Counted from the stretch's first letter, positions 46,050 through 55,860 are shown. The stretch is DNA of 64,000 nucleotides from Shewanella litoralis (GCF_009828585.1 NZ_WSRZ01000002.1:372001-436000), one strand, 5' to 3'. Program-made: numbers and translations. The notes: generated from the sequence alone by a model not told the origin.

Positions 46050-47228
46050 TTAATCCTGCGAGTTTGAATGTGCATCGGCGGTGATGGTTTGCTTAGATTG
46101 TTCAGCCTGGTTATCTACGACAACTATCTGGTTATTTTGCAGTTTATTCAGATTGTTAATCACCACATTATCGCCGACATTAAGGCCCGTTTTAACCACC
46201 CAACCATTACCGACTTCATTGCCAAGTTCGACTGATCTTTTGGTGATTTTATTGTCTTTATCTACCACAAATACCGATGGTGCACCTGCCTGGCTTCTTA
46301 CGACAACTGACTGTGGCACAACCAGGTAATCACGCTGCTCTGGCATTGAAATGCTGGCGCGCACGTACATACCCGCTAAAAGACTATTATCGGGATTAGG
46401 AATAATCGCGCGTAACGTCACGCTGCCTGTTGAGCCATCAGCCTGGGTGTCAGCAAATTCAAGTTTACCCGTGTGTTGATAAAGAGTGCCGTCTTCTAAG
46501 GTTATCGTGACCGGGATAGTAGGGCGTGTACCACGTACATTCATAAACTCCTGTCTTAATTTGTATAACGACACAGAAGATTGTTGCATATCGATATAGA
46601 CATTATTGGTTTGAATAATGGTGGTTAAATAATCTGATTGGCCAGAGGTGAGCAATGAGCCTTCTGATACCTGTGAAAACCCGGCATAGCCAAAAATAGG
46701 CGCTCTGATTTGTGTATACGACAACTCAATATTGGCATAGTCTAACTCGGCTTGACGAATCGCGACTTCAGCTTGAGCCTGGAGGTAGTTTGATTCGGCA
46801 TCATCAAGCAGCTCCTGGCTTGTGAGGTTTTTCTTCATTAACGCCTGGTAACGTATATAGGCTTTTTGGGTGCTTTGTTCGTTGGCGAGGGCTTTTTTTA
46901 GCTCAGCTTGCGCACTGTTGACCGTTGACTGATAGGTTGTTGGGTCGATTTGAAATAACACGTCGCCTGCGGTGACATAACTGCCTTCTTTATACAGCCT
47001 GCTTTGTACTATGCCGGTGATTTGCGGTCTGACTTCAGCTTCATTAAATGCGGTTATCCGCCCGGGTAGCTCGGTGTTTAAACGTAAACTGTTATACGAC
47101 AGTGCCATAGTATCTACGTGTATGTCCTGTACTGGGCGAGTGTCAGATTGAGTTTGATCTGAGCAGGCTGAAATTGCGAAAGTAACAAGTAATAATAAAG
47201 GTAATTTACCGAGAGTGAGCTTTAGCAT
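46050..47228 (-). CDS. RND efflux periplasmic adaptor lipoprotein (AcrA-like)
   Basis: Membrane-fusion partner of the downstream RND permease. The 392 residues open with a lipoprotein signal (lipobox ISAC, lipidated Cys22), then lipoyl and hairpin domains (about 45-175), with ITGIVQSRLYKEGSYV and YTQIRAPIFGYAG as lipoyl half-motifs, a beta-barrel domain and a membrane-proximal domain (KTGLNVGDNVVINNL). First gene of a two-gene efflux operon. A direct-repeat operator shared with macAB lies about 45 bases upstream. Confidence 0.94.
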   Translation of the reverse strand: MLKLTLGKLPLLLLVTFAISACSDQTQSDTRPVQDIHVDTMALSYNSLRLNTELPGRITAFNEAEVRPQITGIVQSRLYKEGSYVTAGDVLFQIDPTTYQSTVNSAQAELKKALANEQSTQKAYIRYQALMKKNLTSQELLDDAESNYLQAQAEVAIRQAELDYANIELSYTQIRAPIFGYAGFSQVSEGSLLTSGQSDYLTTIIQTNNVYIDMQQSSVSLYKLRQEFMNVRGTRPTIPVTITLEDGTLYQHTGKLEFADTQADGSTGSVTLRAIIPNPDNSLLAGMYVRASISMPEQRDYLVVPQSVVVRSQAGAPSVFVVDKDNKITKRSVELGNEVGNGWVVKTGLNVGDNVVINNLNKLQNNQIVVVDNQAEQSKQTITADAHSNSQD

Positions 47229-47269
47229 AGTGGCACCATGAGTTATATCAATTACGCTAATATAACAAG

Positions 47270-47291
47270 CTACGGGTTAAGGCGGGGTTAA
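47270..47291. promoter_or_regulatory. Direct-repeat operator upstream of the RND operon
   Basis: GGGTTAA at 47274-47280 and again at 47285-47291 (11-bp period), preceded by CTAC; the 22-base block is 19/22 identical to 28575-28596 before macA. It lies 42 bases upstream of the adaptor start. The same regulator, perhaps OmpR-type, is inferred for both efflux systems. Confidence 0.5.
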
Positions 47292-47305
47292 TGCTTTGGC
47301 GAAAA

Positions 47306-47336
47306 TAAAAAAGGTCTTCATTACGAAGACCTTTTT
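47306..47336. terminator. Intrinsic terminator after the hydroxyacid dehydrogenase gene
   Basis: AAAAAGGTCTTC and GAAGACCTTTTT pair perfectly around ATTAC. Placed 3' of the minus-strand dehydrogenase gene (stop at 47379), where the A run on the plus strand reads as the T run. Confidence 0.85.
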
Positions 47337-47378
47337 AGTGGTGCATTTATAAAGCCCTTATCGGGCGATGCAATATGA

Positions 47379-48257
47379 CTATTTTGCTAGCTTAACAAAG
47401 TAGTCGAAGATTTCTGGTACGTTACCATTACCTAAACCGGCATCAAATGCGGCTTGTAGGTTAGCAGATGAACCTTCGGCAATTTTAGATTGAGTGCCTA
47501 GGTCTTCTACCATTTTTAAGAAGTAGCCTAAATCTTTATTGGCGTTAGCAATAGAGAAACCTAAGTCGCTTACACCATCAACGGCGTAGTTTTTACAAAA
47601 CTTCATAAACGGTGAGTTAGATGGACCTGCTGACATGATGTCGAACAGTTGTGCGCGGTCAACACCAGCAAGCTCTGCGACAGCAAAGGCTTGTGACATA
47701 GCACACACTGTAGTCATACCCATAAAGTTATTGATTAACTTGGTGGTGTGGCCAGCGCCTAATGCACCCAGGTGGAATACGTTTTCGCCCTGATCATCAA
47801 GTACAGGTTTTACCTTGTTAAAGGTGTCCATGTCGCCAGCGGCCATGATGTTTAATAAACCGTCTTTTGCGTGAGCTGGAGTACGGCCGAGTGGGGCGTC
47901 GATCATGCCTGCGCCTTTAGCTGCTAAGTCTGCACCAATTTTGCGGGTTGAAGATGGAATTGAGGTACCAAAATCAACAAGCACAGCGCCTTCTTTAATG
48001 CCGGCTAGAATGCCGTCGTCGCCATATACAATTTTTTCAACCACTGCTGAAGTGGTAAGACATAACATAACTATGTCACTGGCAGCAGCAAGTTCTTTTG
48101 CTGAACTGACCGCATTAGCGCCACGAGCAACACAGGTAGCAACAGCCTCTTTATTAAGGTCCATTACATTTAGCTGGTAACCTCTTTTTTGTAGGTTCTC
48201 AACCATGTTGCCGCCCATAAGGCCTAGGCCGATGAAACCGATGACTGGTTTTGTCAT
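47379..48257 (-). CDS. Beta-hydroxyacid dehydrogenase (GarR/MmsB/DEHU-reductase type)
   Basis: 292-residue NAD(P)-dependent enzyme of the 3-hydroxyisobutyrate dehydrogenase superfamily. N-terminal Rossmann motif GFIGLGLMGGNM (about 7-18), DAPLGRTPAHAKDG substrate motif (about 120-133) and the catalytic Lys in GHTTKLINNFMG (about 170-180). The related enzymes include tartronate-semialdehyde reductase and the DEHU reductase of alginate degraders. Because its promoter region shares an operator with the TonB receptor next door, a role in uronate/alginate use is a reasonable inference, not proven. Confidence 0.88.
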   Translation of the reverse strand: MTKPVIGFIGLGLMGGNMVENLQKRGYQLNVMDLNKEAVATCVARGANAVSSAKELAAASDIVMLCLTTSAVVEKIVYGDDGILAGIKEGAVLVDFGTSIPSSTRKIGADLAAKGAGMIDAPLGRTPAHAKDGLLNIMAAGDMDTFNKVKPVLDDQGENVFHLGALGAGHTTKLINNFMGMTTVCAMSQAFAVAELAGVDRAQLFDIMSAGPSNSPFMKFCKNYAVDGVSDLGFSIANANKDLGYFLKMVEDLGTQSKIAEGSSANLQAAFDAGLGNGNVPEIFDYFVKLAK

Positions 48258-48415
48258 ATCTAACTCCTAAATATAGTGGTAAATGCGTTTCTACGATAAA
48301 GTTTGCGAGCCTAATTATTGTGGCTAACAATGTATTTAATGCTGTGTGTGACGTTCAAAAAATCGGTAAATTGATTATCAACTTGTATTACAAAATTCTA
48401 GTTAATTATAACCAC

Positions 48416-48463
48416 ATTGTCAACCAATTATAGCAATTGGACATACCAAAATTTATATTGGTA
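48416..48463. promoter_or_regulatory. Operator cluster upstream of the hydroxyacid dehydrogenase
   Basis: ATTGTCAACCAA (48416-48427), an inverted pair CCAATT / AATTGG (48424-48440), ATTGGACATACCAA (48436-48449) and TACCAA / TTGGTA (48444-48463). These match the ATTGTCATACCAA motif found before the TonB receptor. The remainder of the 48258-48592 gap shows nothing else apart from the receptor's terminator at its end. Confidence 0.5.
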
Positions 48464-48550
48464 AGGGTTAAGGTAATACAGTTGATTATTGAGCCGATTA
48501 TTCATTGGTATTAAGCGCGACGACAGAGCATTATTCTTGATTCAGTAAAG

Positions 48551-48581
48551 TAAAAAGCCTATCAATTTGATAGGCTTTTTG
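48551..48581. terminator. Intrinsic terminator after the TonB receptor gene
   Basis: AAAAAGCCTATCA and TGATAGGCTTTTT form a perfect 13-bp stem with a three-base loop just 3' of the minus-strand receptor gene. Confidence 0.9.
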
Positions 48582-48592
48582 GTTTTGCTCGA

Positions 48593-51577
48593 TTAGAACT
48601 TGGCGCGTACGCCTAGCGTGTATCGACGGTCAGCTTCGCTGTATGCCCAAATTGAGTTCAGCTCGTTGGTGTATTCGATTGGTTCGCCTGTTAAGTTAAC
48701 CGCATTGGCAACTACAGTGAAGTTCTCGTTAATATCCCAGCTTACTGAGAAGTCGAACTGGCCACGTGCTTCACGGTAACTATTACCTACTGTTGGGTCA
48801 TAGTTATCAGCAGATGGGTCGTTTTGGTTAAATACGTTGTAACCTAATGCACCTATCGTTTGAACGCGCTTTGTGCTTTGCTCATCTAAGTAACGGTCAC
48901 GCCAGTTATAAGCTAGGCGGAACTGCAGTTCTTCACCTTCCCAGTATAATTGGGTGTTAGCAGTGTGCTTAGAGATGTTTAACAGTGGGTTGCCGTCTGG
49001 CTGCTCACTGTCGGCATAGGTGTAGTTGGCGTTAACACCAAAACCAGACCAAAGCCCTGGTAAGAAGTTAAATTGCTGCTGATAACCTAGCTCTAAACCT
49101 CTTACTTCACCGCTACCGCCGTTAACGTCGGTTTCGATAACAATACCTGTACGACCGGCTGCTTTTTCAGCATCGACATAAGCTAAGCCCTGGTCTTGAG
49201 TTGCGTTGATGATGTCGCCCTGGCTTTCACCTGCGGTATCAAGCAAACAGATGTTATTCCACTGTGTAGTGTTTTGGCCTGTAATCGTGCTTGAGTCAGC
49301 TAAACAGCTGCTGTCTGTTTGAGTAAATGATTGTACATCTTTGTAGAATAATGCGGCTGATACGATACCACCGTCACCAAAGTAGTGCTCTAGTGATAAG
49401 TCGTATTGCGTTACACGGTACGGATCTAATTGGTAAGAACCTTGAGTACCAGTCACTAACGAGTTATCGATTGATAGCGCAGGGCTTAACTCATCAAAGT
49501 CTGCACGGCGCATTACTTTAGCGGCTGCAAAGCGAACTAGCGTTTCTTCAGACAGGGTGTAGGTTACGTTTAAGCTTGGTAAAAAGTCTGAGTAATCGTT
49601 TTTACCTGTGTTAAGCACTTTTTTACCGTTAGCATCAACGGAGTCTACAATGCTCGACTCTAATTCAGTTTGAATATAACGACCACCTACAACAGCAGTG
49701 AGGTCTTCAAAGTCTAAATGGAATTGGGCGTAGATAGCACTGGTTTTCTCATTAATGAACTTATATGCACCTGTGTCTTCAACCATGTTGTCAGCTAAAG
49801 TACCGTCCATAGCATAAGTGGTACCGGCTAACATTTGCTGTACTAAAGCATATGTGGCTTCGGTATCTTGTAACTGGTTAGCGTCATACACATTGTAAGT
49901 GAGTAAATCGTTTTGACCGGCAATGCCTGTTTGATCGAATGAGTTGCTCATGTTAATGGTTTTAAAGCTGTCGGCGATAATTGGGTTATCAATCCAGGTT
50001 GGGCTGTATAAACCATCAGCGTTTTTAGCATTTTTATAAGCATCTTTTAAGGTGTTGCCGTTTGGTTTTAAATCAAAACGGTTTGAGCTGTAGTCGCGGT
50101 CGGTAAAACGCACACCGGCTTTAACTGCAGTGACAAAATCGACACCAATATCATTGATTTTAAAATCGAAACGCAATGCTTGTTCTTCGTTATCTGTGTC
50201 TAGTGTTTTATGGAAAAACTCACGGAAAACAAGGTTGTCTGGGTTGGTAAGCATGCCCGTATCAGCAAACATGTATGACGGAATACCGCCGCCGCTGGTT
50301 GAACTACCCGTACTGGTATGGGTGACAAGGCTTAGGGTTGGATCAGTACGCTCAATTGGGCGTAAGTTAAACTCTGATGCCACTTGACGTTCTTCTGATT
50401 TAGAAATTGAATACTCACCAAACAATTCGATATTGTCGGTAATGTTCCATTCTGCTCCGATAGCGTTTGACGTTGTTTCGTTGGTGGTAAAATCACTCCA
50501 TGTTTTTGGAATAGTGAGAACACCGGTTAAATCGTAGTTATGAAGCATGCCATTACTGTCGTAATAAGAGTCGCTTCTTGGTGAAACTGTGCCGCCAACA
50601 TCAAGAATTGAATAAGCCGCCTGGCCACCATCTAATTCAGTTGCGTTCATATCAACGTAGATATTAAGGTCTTCGTTACTCGGGGCCCACTGAAGTGATA
50701 AACCATAAGCGGTACGTTCGCGCTCTTCAATTTTTTGCTCAACAGTGCTTTCTGTTCTGCGCTGGAATTTACCGTTTGGACCACCTGAAACGTCTACAAC
50801 ACCGTCACCGGTAATGTCGATATCGTCTTGTAAATCGACTTTGTTGAAATATTCGTCGCGACGTAATTCACGGTCTTGATAAGACACGTTAGCAGAAGCA
50901 CCAAAGGTACCATTGTCGCCTAAATCCCAGTTATTACCCATTGCTGCGGTAAAGTTTGGTGCGACGTTTTCTGTTTTGTCTGCATATTCACCGTCAAGGG
51001 TGATGGCGACAAGTGGCTCAGAAAGTTCAAGTGGACGTACAGTTTGCATGTTAACTGTACCGCCAAGTGCACCTTCGATCATTTCTGGTGTTGGCGATTT
51101 AATCACTTCAACTGTTTTTAAGAAGCTTGAAGGGAAATCATCTAGGCTAATACCACCACGACCAGGGCCCGCAGTAGAACGGCCATTTAATAAAATAAGG
51201 TTTTCTGATACGCCGCGAATAGTGACCGACTCACCCACACCAAAATCAGATTCGATTGACACACCAGTTATACGTTGCAGTGCTTCTGCAATGTTGTTAT
51301 CTGGTAATTTACCGATGTCTTCTGCAACGATGGCATCGACGATACGAGCATCAGTACGTTTTAATAAGTTAGCAGCTTTTAAACTACCAAAGATACCGCG
51401 TACAGCAATGACTTCAATTTCACTTGTGTCGACTTCTTCTGCTGCTACTTGATCTGCATCAGCGGCAAAAGCTGCTGGCATGGTTAAGATTGCGGTCAAT
51501 GTTGCGCCAAATATTGTAATGTTATTGGCTTTATTTTTAGAGCTACTAAACATAGCACTTATTTTATTAAGCTTCAT
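48593..51577 (-). CDS. TonB-dependent receptor, carbohydrate-type
   Basis: Outer-membrane beta-barrel of 994 residues importing a large ligand with TonB energy. Signal peptide ends near AFA (about residues 1-38 include a typical long N-region), TonB box ETSEIEVIAV-type segment near 45-55, plug domain with IAEALQRITGVSI and SVTIRGVSENLILLNGR (about 95-140), then the barrel ending YTLGVRAKF with the terminal Phe. Alteromonad receptors of this size are typically carbohydrate related. Start at 51577 has a GGGGGG purine run nine bases upstream; an upstream TTG (51589) is rejected. It is the only gene of its transcription unit. Confidence 0.93.
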   Translation of the reverse strand: MKLNKISAMFSSSKNKANNITIFGATLTAILTMPAAFAADADQVAAEEVDTSEIEVIAVRGIFGSLKAANLLKRTDARIVDAIVAEDIGKLPDNNIAEALQRITGVSIESDFGVGESVTIRGVSENLILLNGRSTAGPGRGGISLDDFPSSFLKTVEVIKSPTPEMIEGALGGTVNMQTVRPLELSEPLVAITLDGEYADKTENVAPNFTAAMGNNWDLGDNGTFGASANVSYQDRELRRDEYFNKVDLQDDIDITGDGVVDVSGGPNGKFQRRTESTVEQKIEERERTAYGLSLQWAPSNEDLNIYVDMNATELDGGQAAYSILDVGGTVSPRSDSYYDSNGMLHNYDLTGVLTIPKTWSDFTTNETTSNAIGAEWNITDNIELFGEYSISKSEERQVASEFNLRPIERTDPTLSLVTHTSTGSSTSGGGIPSYMFADTGMLTNPDNLVFREFFHKTLDTDNEEQALRFDFKINDIGVDFVTAVKAGVRFTDRDYSSNRFDLKPNGNTLKDAYKNAKNADGLYSPTWIDNPIIADSFKTINMSNSFDQTGIAGQNDLLTYNVYDANQLQDTEATYALVQQMLAGTTYAMDGTLADNMVEDTGAYKFINEKTSAIYAQFHLDFEDLTAVVGGRYIQTELESSIVDSVDANGKKVLNTGKNDYSDFLPSLNVTYTLSEETLVRFAAAKVMRRADFDELSPALSIDNSLVTGTQGSYQLDPYRVTQYDLSLEHYFGDGGIVSAALFYKDVQSFTQTDSSCLADSSTITGQNTTQWNNICLLDTAGESQGDIINATQDQGLAYVDAEKAAGRTGIVIETDVNGGSGEVRGLELGYQQQFNFLPGLWSGFGVNANYTYADSEQPDGNPLLNISKHTANTQLYWEGEELQFRLAYNWRDRYLDEQSTKRVQTIGALGYNVFNQNDPSADNYDPTVGNSYREARGQFDFSVSWDINENFTVVANAVNLTGEPIEYTNELNSIWAYSEADRRYTLGVRAKF

Positions 51578-51601
51578 AATTCCCCCCAAAGAACTAATTG
51601 T

Positions 51602-51717
51602 TTGGTATTACCACGTGGCTTACCAATTGTCGTTGTTTTAATCAACAGCAACATTTATATAACACGTTACCAATAATTGCAATCTACTTTACCAAAATAA
51701 TAACATTGTCATACCAA
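51602..51717. promoter_or_regulatory. Operator cluster upstream of the TonB receptor
   Basis: TTGGTA (51602-51607) and TACCAA (51621-51626) flank CCACGTGG; further TACCAA half-sites lie at 51668, 51690 and 51712, the last as ATTGTCATACCAA (51705-51717). The exact reverse complement TTGGTATGACAAT occurs at 51912-51924, and TTGGTAA at 51890. Such sites resemble GntR-family operators. Same motif as before the hydroxyacid dehydrogenase. Confidence 0.55.
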
Positions 51718-52125
51718 GGTCTATGCTCATTCCAAAGCAGCTTGATAGTGCGCCACAGTGGGCTTTATAGGTGTGCTTCATCATATTTACACTGTTATTT
51801 GCCCGTATAAGAAAAACAGAATCTTATATCTACTCTATGGTGATTCATGTCGCAGAAGATAAATGTGTAAATGAAATTCGGCATAATAATTGGTAATAGC
51901 CGTTTGAATAATTGGTATGACAATCTAGGGTTTTGGCTTGATACGGGCTTTGTGATGTACTGCCTGGCCAGGTATTTTTTTGCGTTTGTTTTAATGACAG
52001 ATAGGTCATTCACAGTTACTTACGGCTATTGAGATAAGATCAATTGTTTTGATTAACGCTGCATTGCGCGTGAAACAGCAGGTTTAAGGTCTCAACAATC
52101 GTAAGCATACTAAAAAGAGCAAGGG
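51718..52125. other. Intergenic region between the TonB receptor and the GST gene
   Basis: About 400 bases holding the distal operator-like sites at 51890-51896 and 51912-51924; otherwise nothing recognisable. An open frame of 72 codons here has no ribosome-binding site and is not supported. Confidence 0.4.
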
Positions 52126-52812
52126 CTATTGTGGCTTGCCAAAGACATGGTCTTGTTTCGACTGTAACCACAATGGGTATTGAGCCATGACTTTAGTGAA
52201 CATTTTACTTTGCAAATAGTGGTTAAGCCATTGGCGTAACTTTGGGTAGGGTGCTTGCAGATACCATTGGCGCTCTACTCGGGCAAACTGACGAATAAAC
52301 GGCATTAAGGCTAAGTCGAGCAGGCTTGGGTTGTTTGACATTAAATAGTGATGTTGAGTTAAGCGTGCCTCGAGATCGCCAAGATAGTGCTCACAAGCTT
52401 GTCTGTCTTGAGTCAGCGTGGGTTCGTGATAACGCTTTGAGCAGCGGTATTGTTCAAGCAGTCCTTTGAACTCAGTGTCAAATTGAGTAATGATCGCGAG
52501 CATTTGCGGCAGTGCGCTAGCTGATTGACTGTGCAGATAATGATCAGGATCGGTTTGCGAAAAAGCCCATAGCATAATCTCGACACTTTCATCAATAACA
52601 TGGAACTGGCTAGCTGCAGCATTTGCCTTGATAACTAATACTGGCACAGTGGCTTTAGGCGATGCGGTCAGTAATTCTGCTGGTTTGTCGCTTAATACCA
52701 GATCACGAATATGCACTTGTTGACCCGATGCATAAATTGCCAACCTTGCCCGCATTGCATAGGGGCAGTTTCGTAATGAGTAGAGCACAGGTAATGTCAT
52801 CGGCAGTGTCAT
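52126..52812 (-). CDS. Glutathione S-transferase family protein
   Basis: 228 residues, soluble. Thioredoxin-like N-domain with the active-site region YSLRNCPYAMRARLA (near 11-25, CPYA), a cis-Pro equivalent in ATVPVL (about 55-60) and DESVEIM for glutathione gamma-glutamyl contacts, then the all-helical C-domain. The CPYA arrangement suggests a Cys-type (omega/GrxB-like) GST. Substrate unknown. Two start ATGs lie four codons apart; the first is used. No operon partner. Confidence 0.86.
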   Translation of the reverse strand: MTLPMTLPVLYSLRNCPYAMRARLAIYASGQQVHIRDLVLSDKPAELLTASPKATVPVLVIKANAAASQFHVIDESVEIMLWAFSQTDPDHYLHSQSASALPQMLAIITQFDTEFKGLLEQYRCSKRYHEPTLTQDRQACEHYLGDLEARLTQHHYLMSNNPSLLDLALMPFIRQFARVERQWYLQAPYPKLRQWLNHYLQSKMFTKVMAQYPLWLQSKQDHVFGKPQ

Positions 52813-52931
52813 GGTGTGTTCTCTTATGGTTGGCAGTCATTTTTCAATCGGTACATGAGCCTTGAGTTTATTGGATCTAGCTAAAGCAATTTCTATCAGC
52901 ACCTTTTGTATTCCACATCACGACATAAATA

Positions 52932-53285
52932 CTACACCAATACCTGCCGAGTGTTGGCTATGTAATGATGGATTTGCTGTTCTGTTTTAGTGTCGATCAT
53001 TTTCTCTGGTGCGCGATCTTCAGGGCATGGCATACGCGGCGTGGTGCCAAACAGTCGGCAAATAAGTGGCCGCTGTTCATAGACTTCGCAACCATTTGGG
53101 CCTAAATGAACACAACTCCATTCAGCTAATGCCGCGTCATGTTCTGCCTCGGTTTTAACCGGTAGCCTGGCCATTTCAGCAGATGAGGTGGTGACAGGCC
53201 CGCAGCAATCATGGCACCCGGGTTTGCATTCAAAAGAGGGAATACGCTCTCGGAGTAGATCGACTATTTCGATGTCATTATTCAT
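52932..53285 (-). CDS. YkgJ-family cysteine cluster protein
   Basis: 117 residues. The CxxxCHDCC cluster (Cys20, Cys24, Cys27, Cys28) together with CVHLGPNGCEVYEQRPLIC and CPEDR is the hallmark of the YkgJ/UPF0153 Fe-S or Zn-cluster family; function unknown. Divergent strand arrangement with its neighbours shows no operon. Short but complete. Confidence 0.87.
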   Translation of the reverse strand: MNNDIEIVDLLRERIPSFECKPGCHDCCGPVTTSSAEMARLPVKTEAEHDAALAEWSCVHLGPNGCEVYEQRPLICRLFGTTPRMPCPEDRAPEKMIDTKTEQQIHHYIANTRQVLV

Positions 53286-53444
53286 ATCGTTACTTCTTTG
53301 CTATACGTTGTTGTTTAACGTTTGTGCTTTTTGTTTTGTACTTATACAGCAGTCGAGCCATTGTTATTGACTCAGTGCATTGATGCTATCGATACGACTT
53401 TTATCATTACAGCTGAGCCAATGAGTATGATTAACACTACCGTT

Positions 53445-55685
53445 TTATAAACCTTGCTGGTATTGCGCATTGGTCGACACGGTCACCAATTGGTTTAGTT
53501 GAACTTTGGCTTCGCTAACGCCTTTTAGGACGTTTTCAAAGTGGTTAACCAATTGCACTTTGTCAATTTCAGCTTTTGAGCCCGAACCGATATTGGTTAA
53601 GTCGATAAAGAACTCGTCAAATAAGTAAGATAAGTCTTCAACGGCTTCGATATTTAAAAACTGCTCGTGGTTATAAATACTCGGGTAGCCACCTTTTTGT
53701 TTGTCGACCGCAAACGAGATGCCTTTGACGTTGGTAATGGTGGTGGCTTTTTCGCATTTAAGCATGCAGCCATCTTCAATACTGGGTTTATTACAACCCA
53801 CCGTTTGTTGGAAAAAGCATTGGCGGCTGGTCATCATCAAAATGGGATGATAAATGCTGTACAGCAATTTAAAGTTTTTTGGTCTGGCGATGTTTCTAAT
53901 TTGATTACGATTAATCTCGTTAGAAATAAACGCACCTGCGCAATTTAACTGCTCTTGTAGTGTCATTAACGCGTATGAATTGGTGGTATTTAAAAACGGA
54001 CCTGCTATCCAGTCTATGCCCATTTCATAGGCTTTAAATGCCACACCGGTATTATTACTGACAATACGTGCAGGTTTTACCGCTTCTAACAGTCGTACCG
54101 ATTCTGCATAGTCTTTACCAATCAATACCGCAGGAAACCACGGAATGAGTCTTGGATTACGCAAAAATATGTCGATGTATTTATTGTCGTTTTTCTTAAA
54201 GCTTTCTGGCAGCTTAAAGTAAATGTCGGCATCGGTGACATCGCATAAGTTAATGTCTTTCTCGTCACTGATCAGCAATGATAACGTCGGTGTTTCAGTC
54301 ACTTTTGGGTGTTTAACTAACTTAGGTAGCGTGACTGCGCCAATGTATTCCCGCTGTGTAAGTTGCAATAATAATTGGTTTTTAAGTTGCGTGAGCTGGC
54401 TAAAAGGCAGGGTTAAATTGTCGTCTAGGTTATCGAAATTAAACGGTTGTAACTGGTAACCTGTGCCTTTTAAACTCTTGAAGCGTTTTTCAATTGCTGC
54501 TTCATCAATAAATGACTCTGTCGCTTGTGTGAGCGCTGAGCTTGATTCAAGCACAAAGTGCTGCTCTGGCGTGGTGACCGTAATCGATAATGCTTGGCCC
54601 GCTTTACCGGAAAACGCGAGAGTTAAAGACGGTTTTGCGATGCTTAAGTGGTTAATTTTTTCAGCAACTAATTCAACAATGGCATCTTTAGCGGTTGATA
54701 ATGTGTGTTGTGCTTCCTGGATTTGCACCACAGAAATAGCATTGCTGACGTCGTTGGCATGCTTGAAGCTGTTATCGCGCGGGTTGTCGATAAACATGTC
54801 TTTGGTGAGATTACCTTTTAGAAATGAGTTGGTAAAATCGCGGTTAAACACTTTATATAGGTTTGAGTCGTCGGCCAATAACTTGCCGGTGTCGACAAAC
54901 TGATCAATTTGCTTGCGCCATGTGTCTACCACGGTGTGGACATATTGCGCGCCTTTAATGCGGCCCTCAATTTTTAACGAATCAACCCCAGCATCTACCA
55001 ATTCTGGTAAATCGAAATAGGCTGAATTGTCTTTTAAATTTAGCGGAAACTTATTACCTGCAGCGGTGATTTCATATTCGTCGCGACATGCCTGGCTACA
55101 GCGCCCGCGGTTACCTGAGTTACCAACACTGACTGAGCTTGAATAACACTGACCAGAGAAAGCAATACACAAGGCTCCGTGGACAAACACTTCAGTTAAT
55201 ACATCGTGATCGTGTGCCAGGCTCGTTAAGCTTTTAATTTCGCCTAGGTTTAACTCGCGCGATAAGTTGACTCGCGTTGCGCCAATTTTGGCCAAGAAAC
55301 CAATTTGACCTTCATTGTGAGTGGTTAGCTGAGTAGAGGCATGAATGGCTAACGATGGGAAATGCTTGCTGACCAGATTAAACAGCCCTAAATCTTGTAC
55401 TATGATGCCGTCGATGCCGGTATTAACCAGTTGATTAAGCAATTTAACTAATGTGGGCACTTCGTTTTCCAGAATAACAATATTCATGGTTAAGAAGACT
55501 TCACATTGGTATTGATGGGCCAGGGCGATCACACCTATTAATTCATCGAATGACAGGTTAGCCGCTCGGTTACGGGCGTTGAAGGTATCTAGGCCACAAT
55601 ATACCGCGTTGGCGCCGGCTATGATTGCTGCTTTGATTGCATCGACGTCTCCACCGGGTGCCAGTAATTCGATTTTTCTTTTCAT
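53445..55685 (-). CDS. Peptidase U32 family protein, RlhA-like
   Basis: 746 residues. N-terminal U32 domain (about 5-330) with ELLAPGGDVDAIKAAI, GANAVYCGLDTFNARNRA, the VFVHGALCIAFSGQCYSS signature and the Cys cluster GRCSQACR; these cysteines bind a Fe-S cluster in prephenate-dependent hydroxylation enzymes (RlhA, TrhP). The remaining 400 residues include DUF3656-like and C-terminal segments with further Cys (QCFFQQTVGC, CMLKC). E. coli RlhA (653 residues) modifies 23S rRNA C2501; that role here is inferred by similarity. Large single gene. Confidence 0.88.
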   Translation of the reverse strand: MKRKIELLAPGGDVDAIKAAIIAGANAVYCGLDTFNARNRAANLSFDELIGVIALAHQYQCEVFLTMNIVILENEVPTLVKLLNQLVNTGIDGIIVQDLGLFNLVSKHFPSLAIHASTQLTTHNEGQIGFLAKIGATRVNLSRELNLGEIKSLTSLAHDHDVLTEVFVHGALCIAFSGQCYSSSVSVGNSGNRGRCSQACRDEYEITAAGNKFPLNLKDNSAYFDLPELVDAGVDSLKIEGRIKGAQYVHTVVDTWRKQIDQFVDTGKLLADDSNLYKVFNRDFTNSFLKGNLTKDMFIDNPRDNSFKHANDVSNAISVVQIQEAQHTLSTAKDAIVELVAEKINHLSIAKPSLTLAFSGKAGQALSITVTTPEQHFVLESSSALTQATESFIDEAAIEKRFKSLKGTGYQLQPFNFDNLDDNLTLPFSQLTQLKNQLLLQLTQREYIGAVTLPKLVKHPKVTETPTLSLLISDEKDINLCDVTDADIYFKLPESFKKNDNKYIDIFLRNPRLIPWFPAVLIGKDYAESVRLLEAVKPARIVSNNTGVAFKAYEMGIDWIAGPFLNTTNSYALMTLQEQLNCAGAFISNEINRNQIRNIARPKNFKLLYSIYHPILMMTSRQCFFQQTVGCNKPSIEDGCMLKCEKATTITNVKGISFAVDKQKGGYPSIYNHEQFLNIEAVEDLSYLFDEFFIDLTNIGSGSKAEIDKVQLVNHFENVLKGVSEAKVQLNQLVTVSTNAQYQQGL

Positions 55686-55860
55686 GATAGGTTCGCTACT
55701 TTTAGTTAATTATTGTTTTGTTATTTGGCGAGTAAGACATTAACTGCTTGTTCAAGCTTGTCCATTAGCATGTTCGATTGTAACAGTCATGGCGCCATAG
55801 CACAGTGTCTTAAATAGACTGGCTATTAAATAGTTCGATAAACACAAAACTTTAAATAGA

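Noticed and set aside
51795-52013. 72-codon minus-strand frame between the TonB receptor and the GST gene
   Set aside because: No ribosome-binding site, and it spans operator-like sites; better explained as regulatory DNA.
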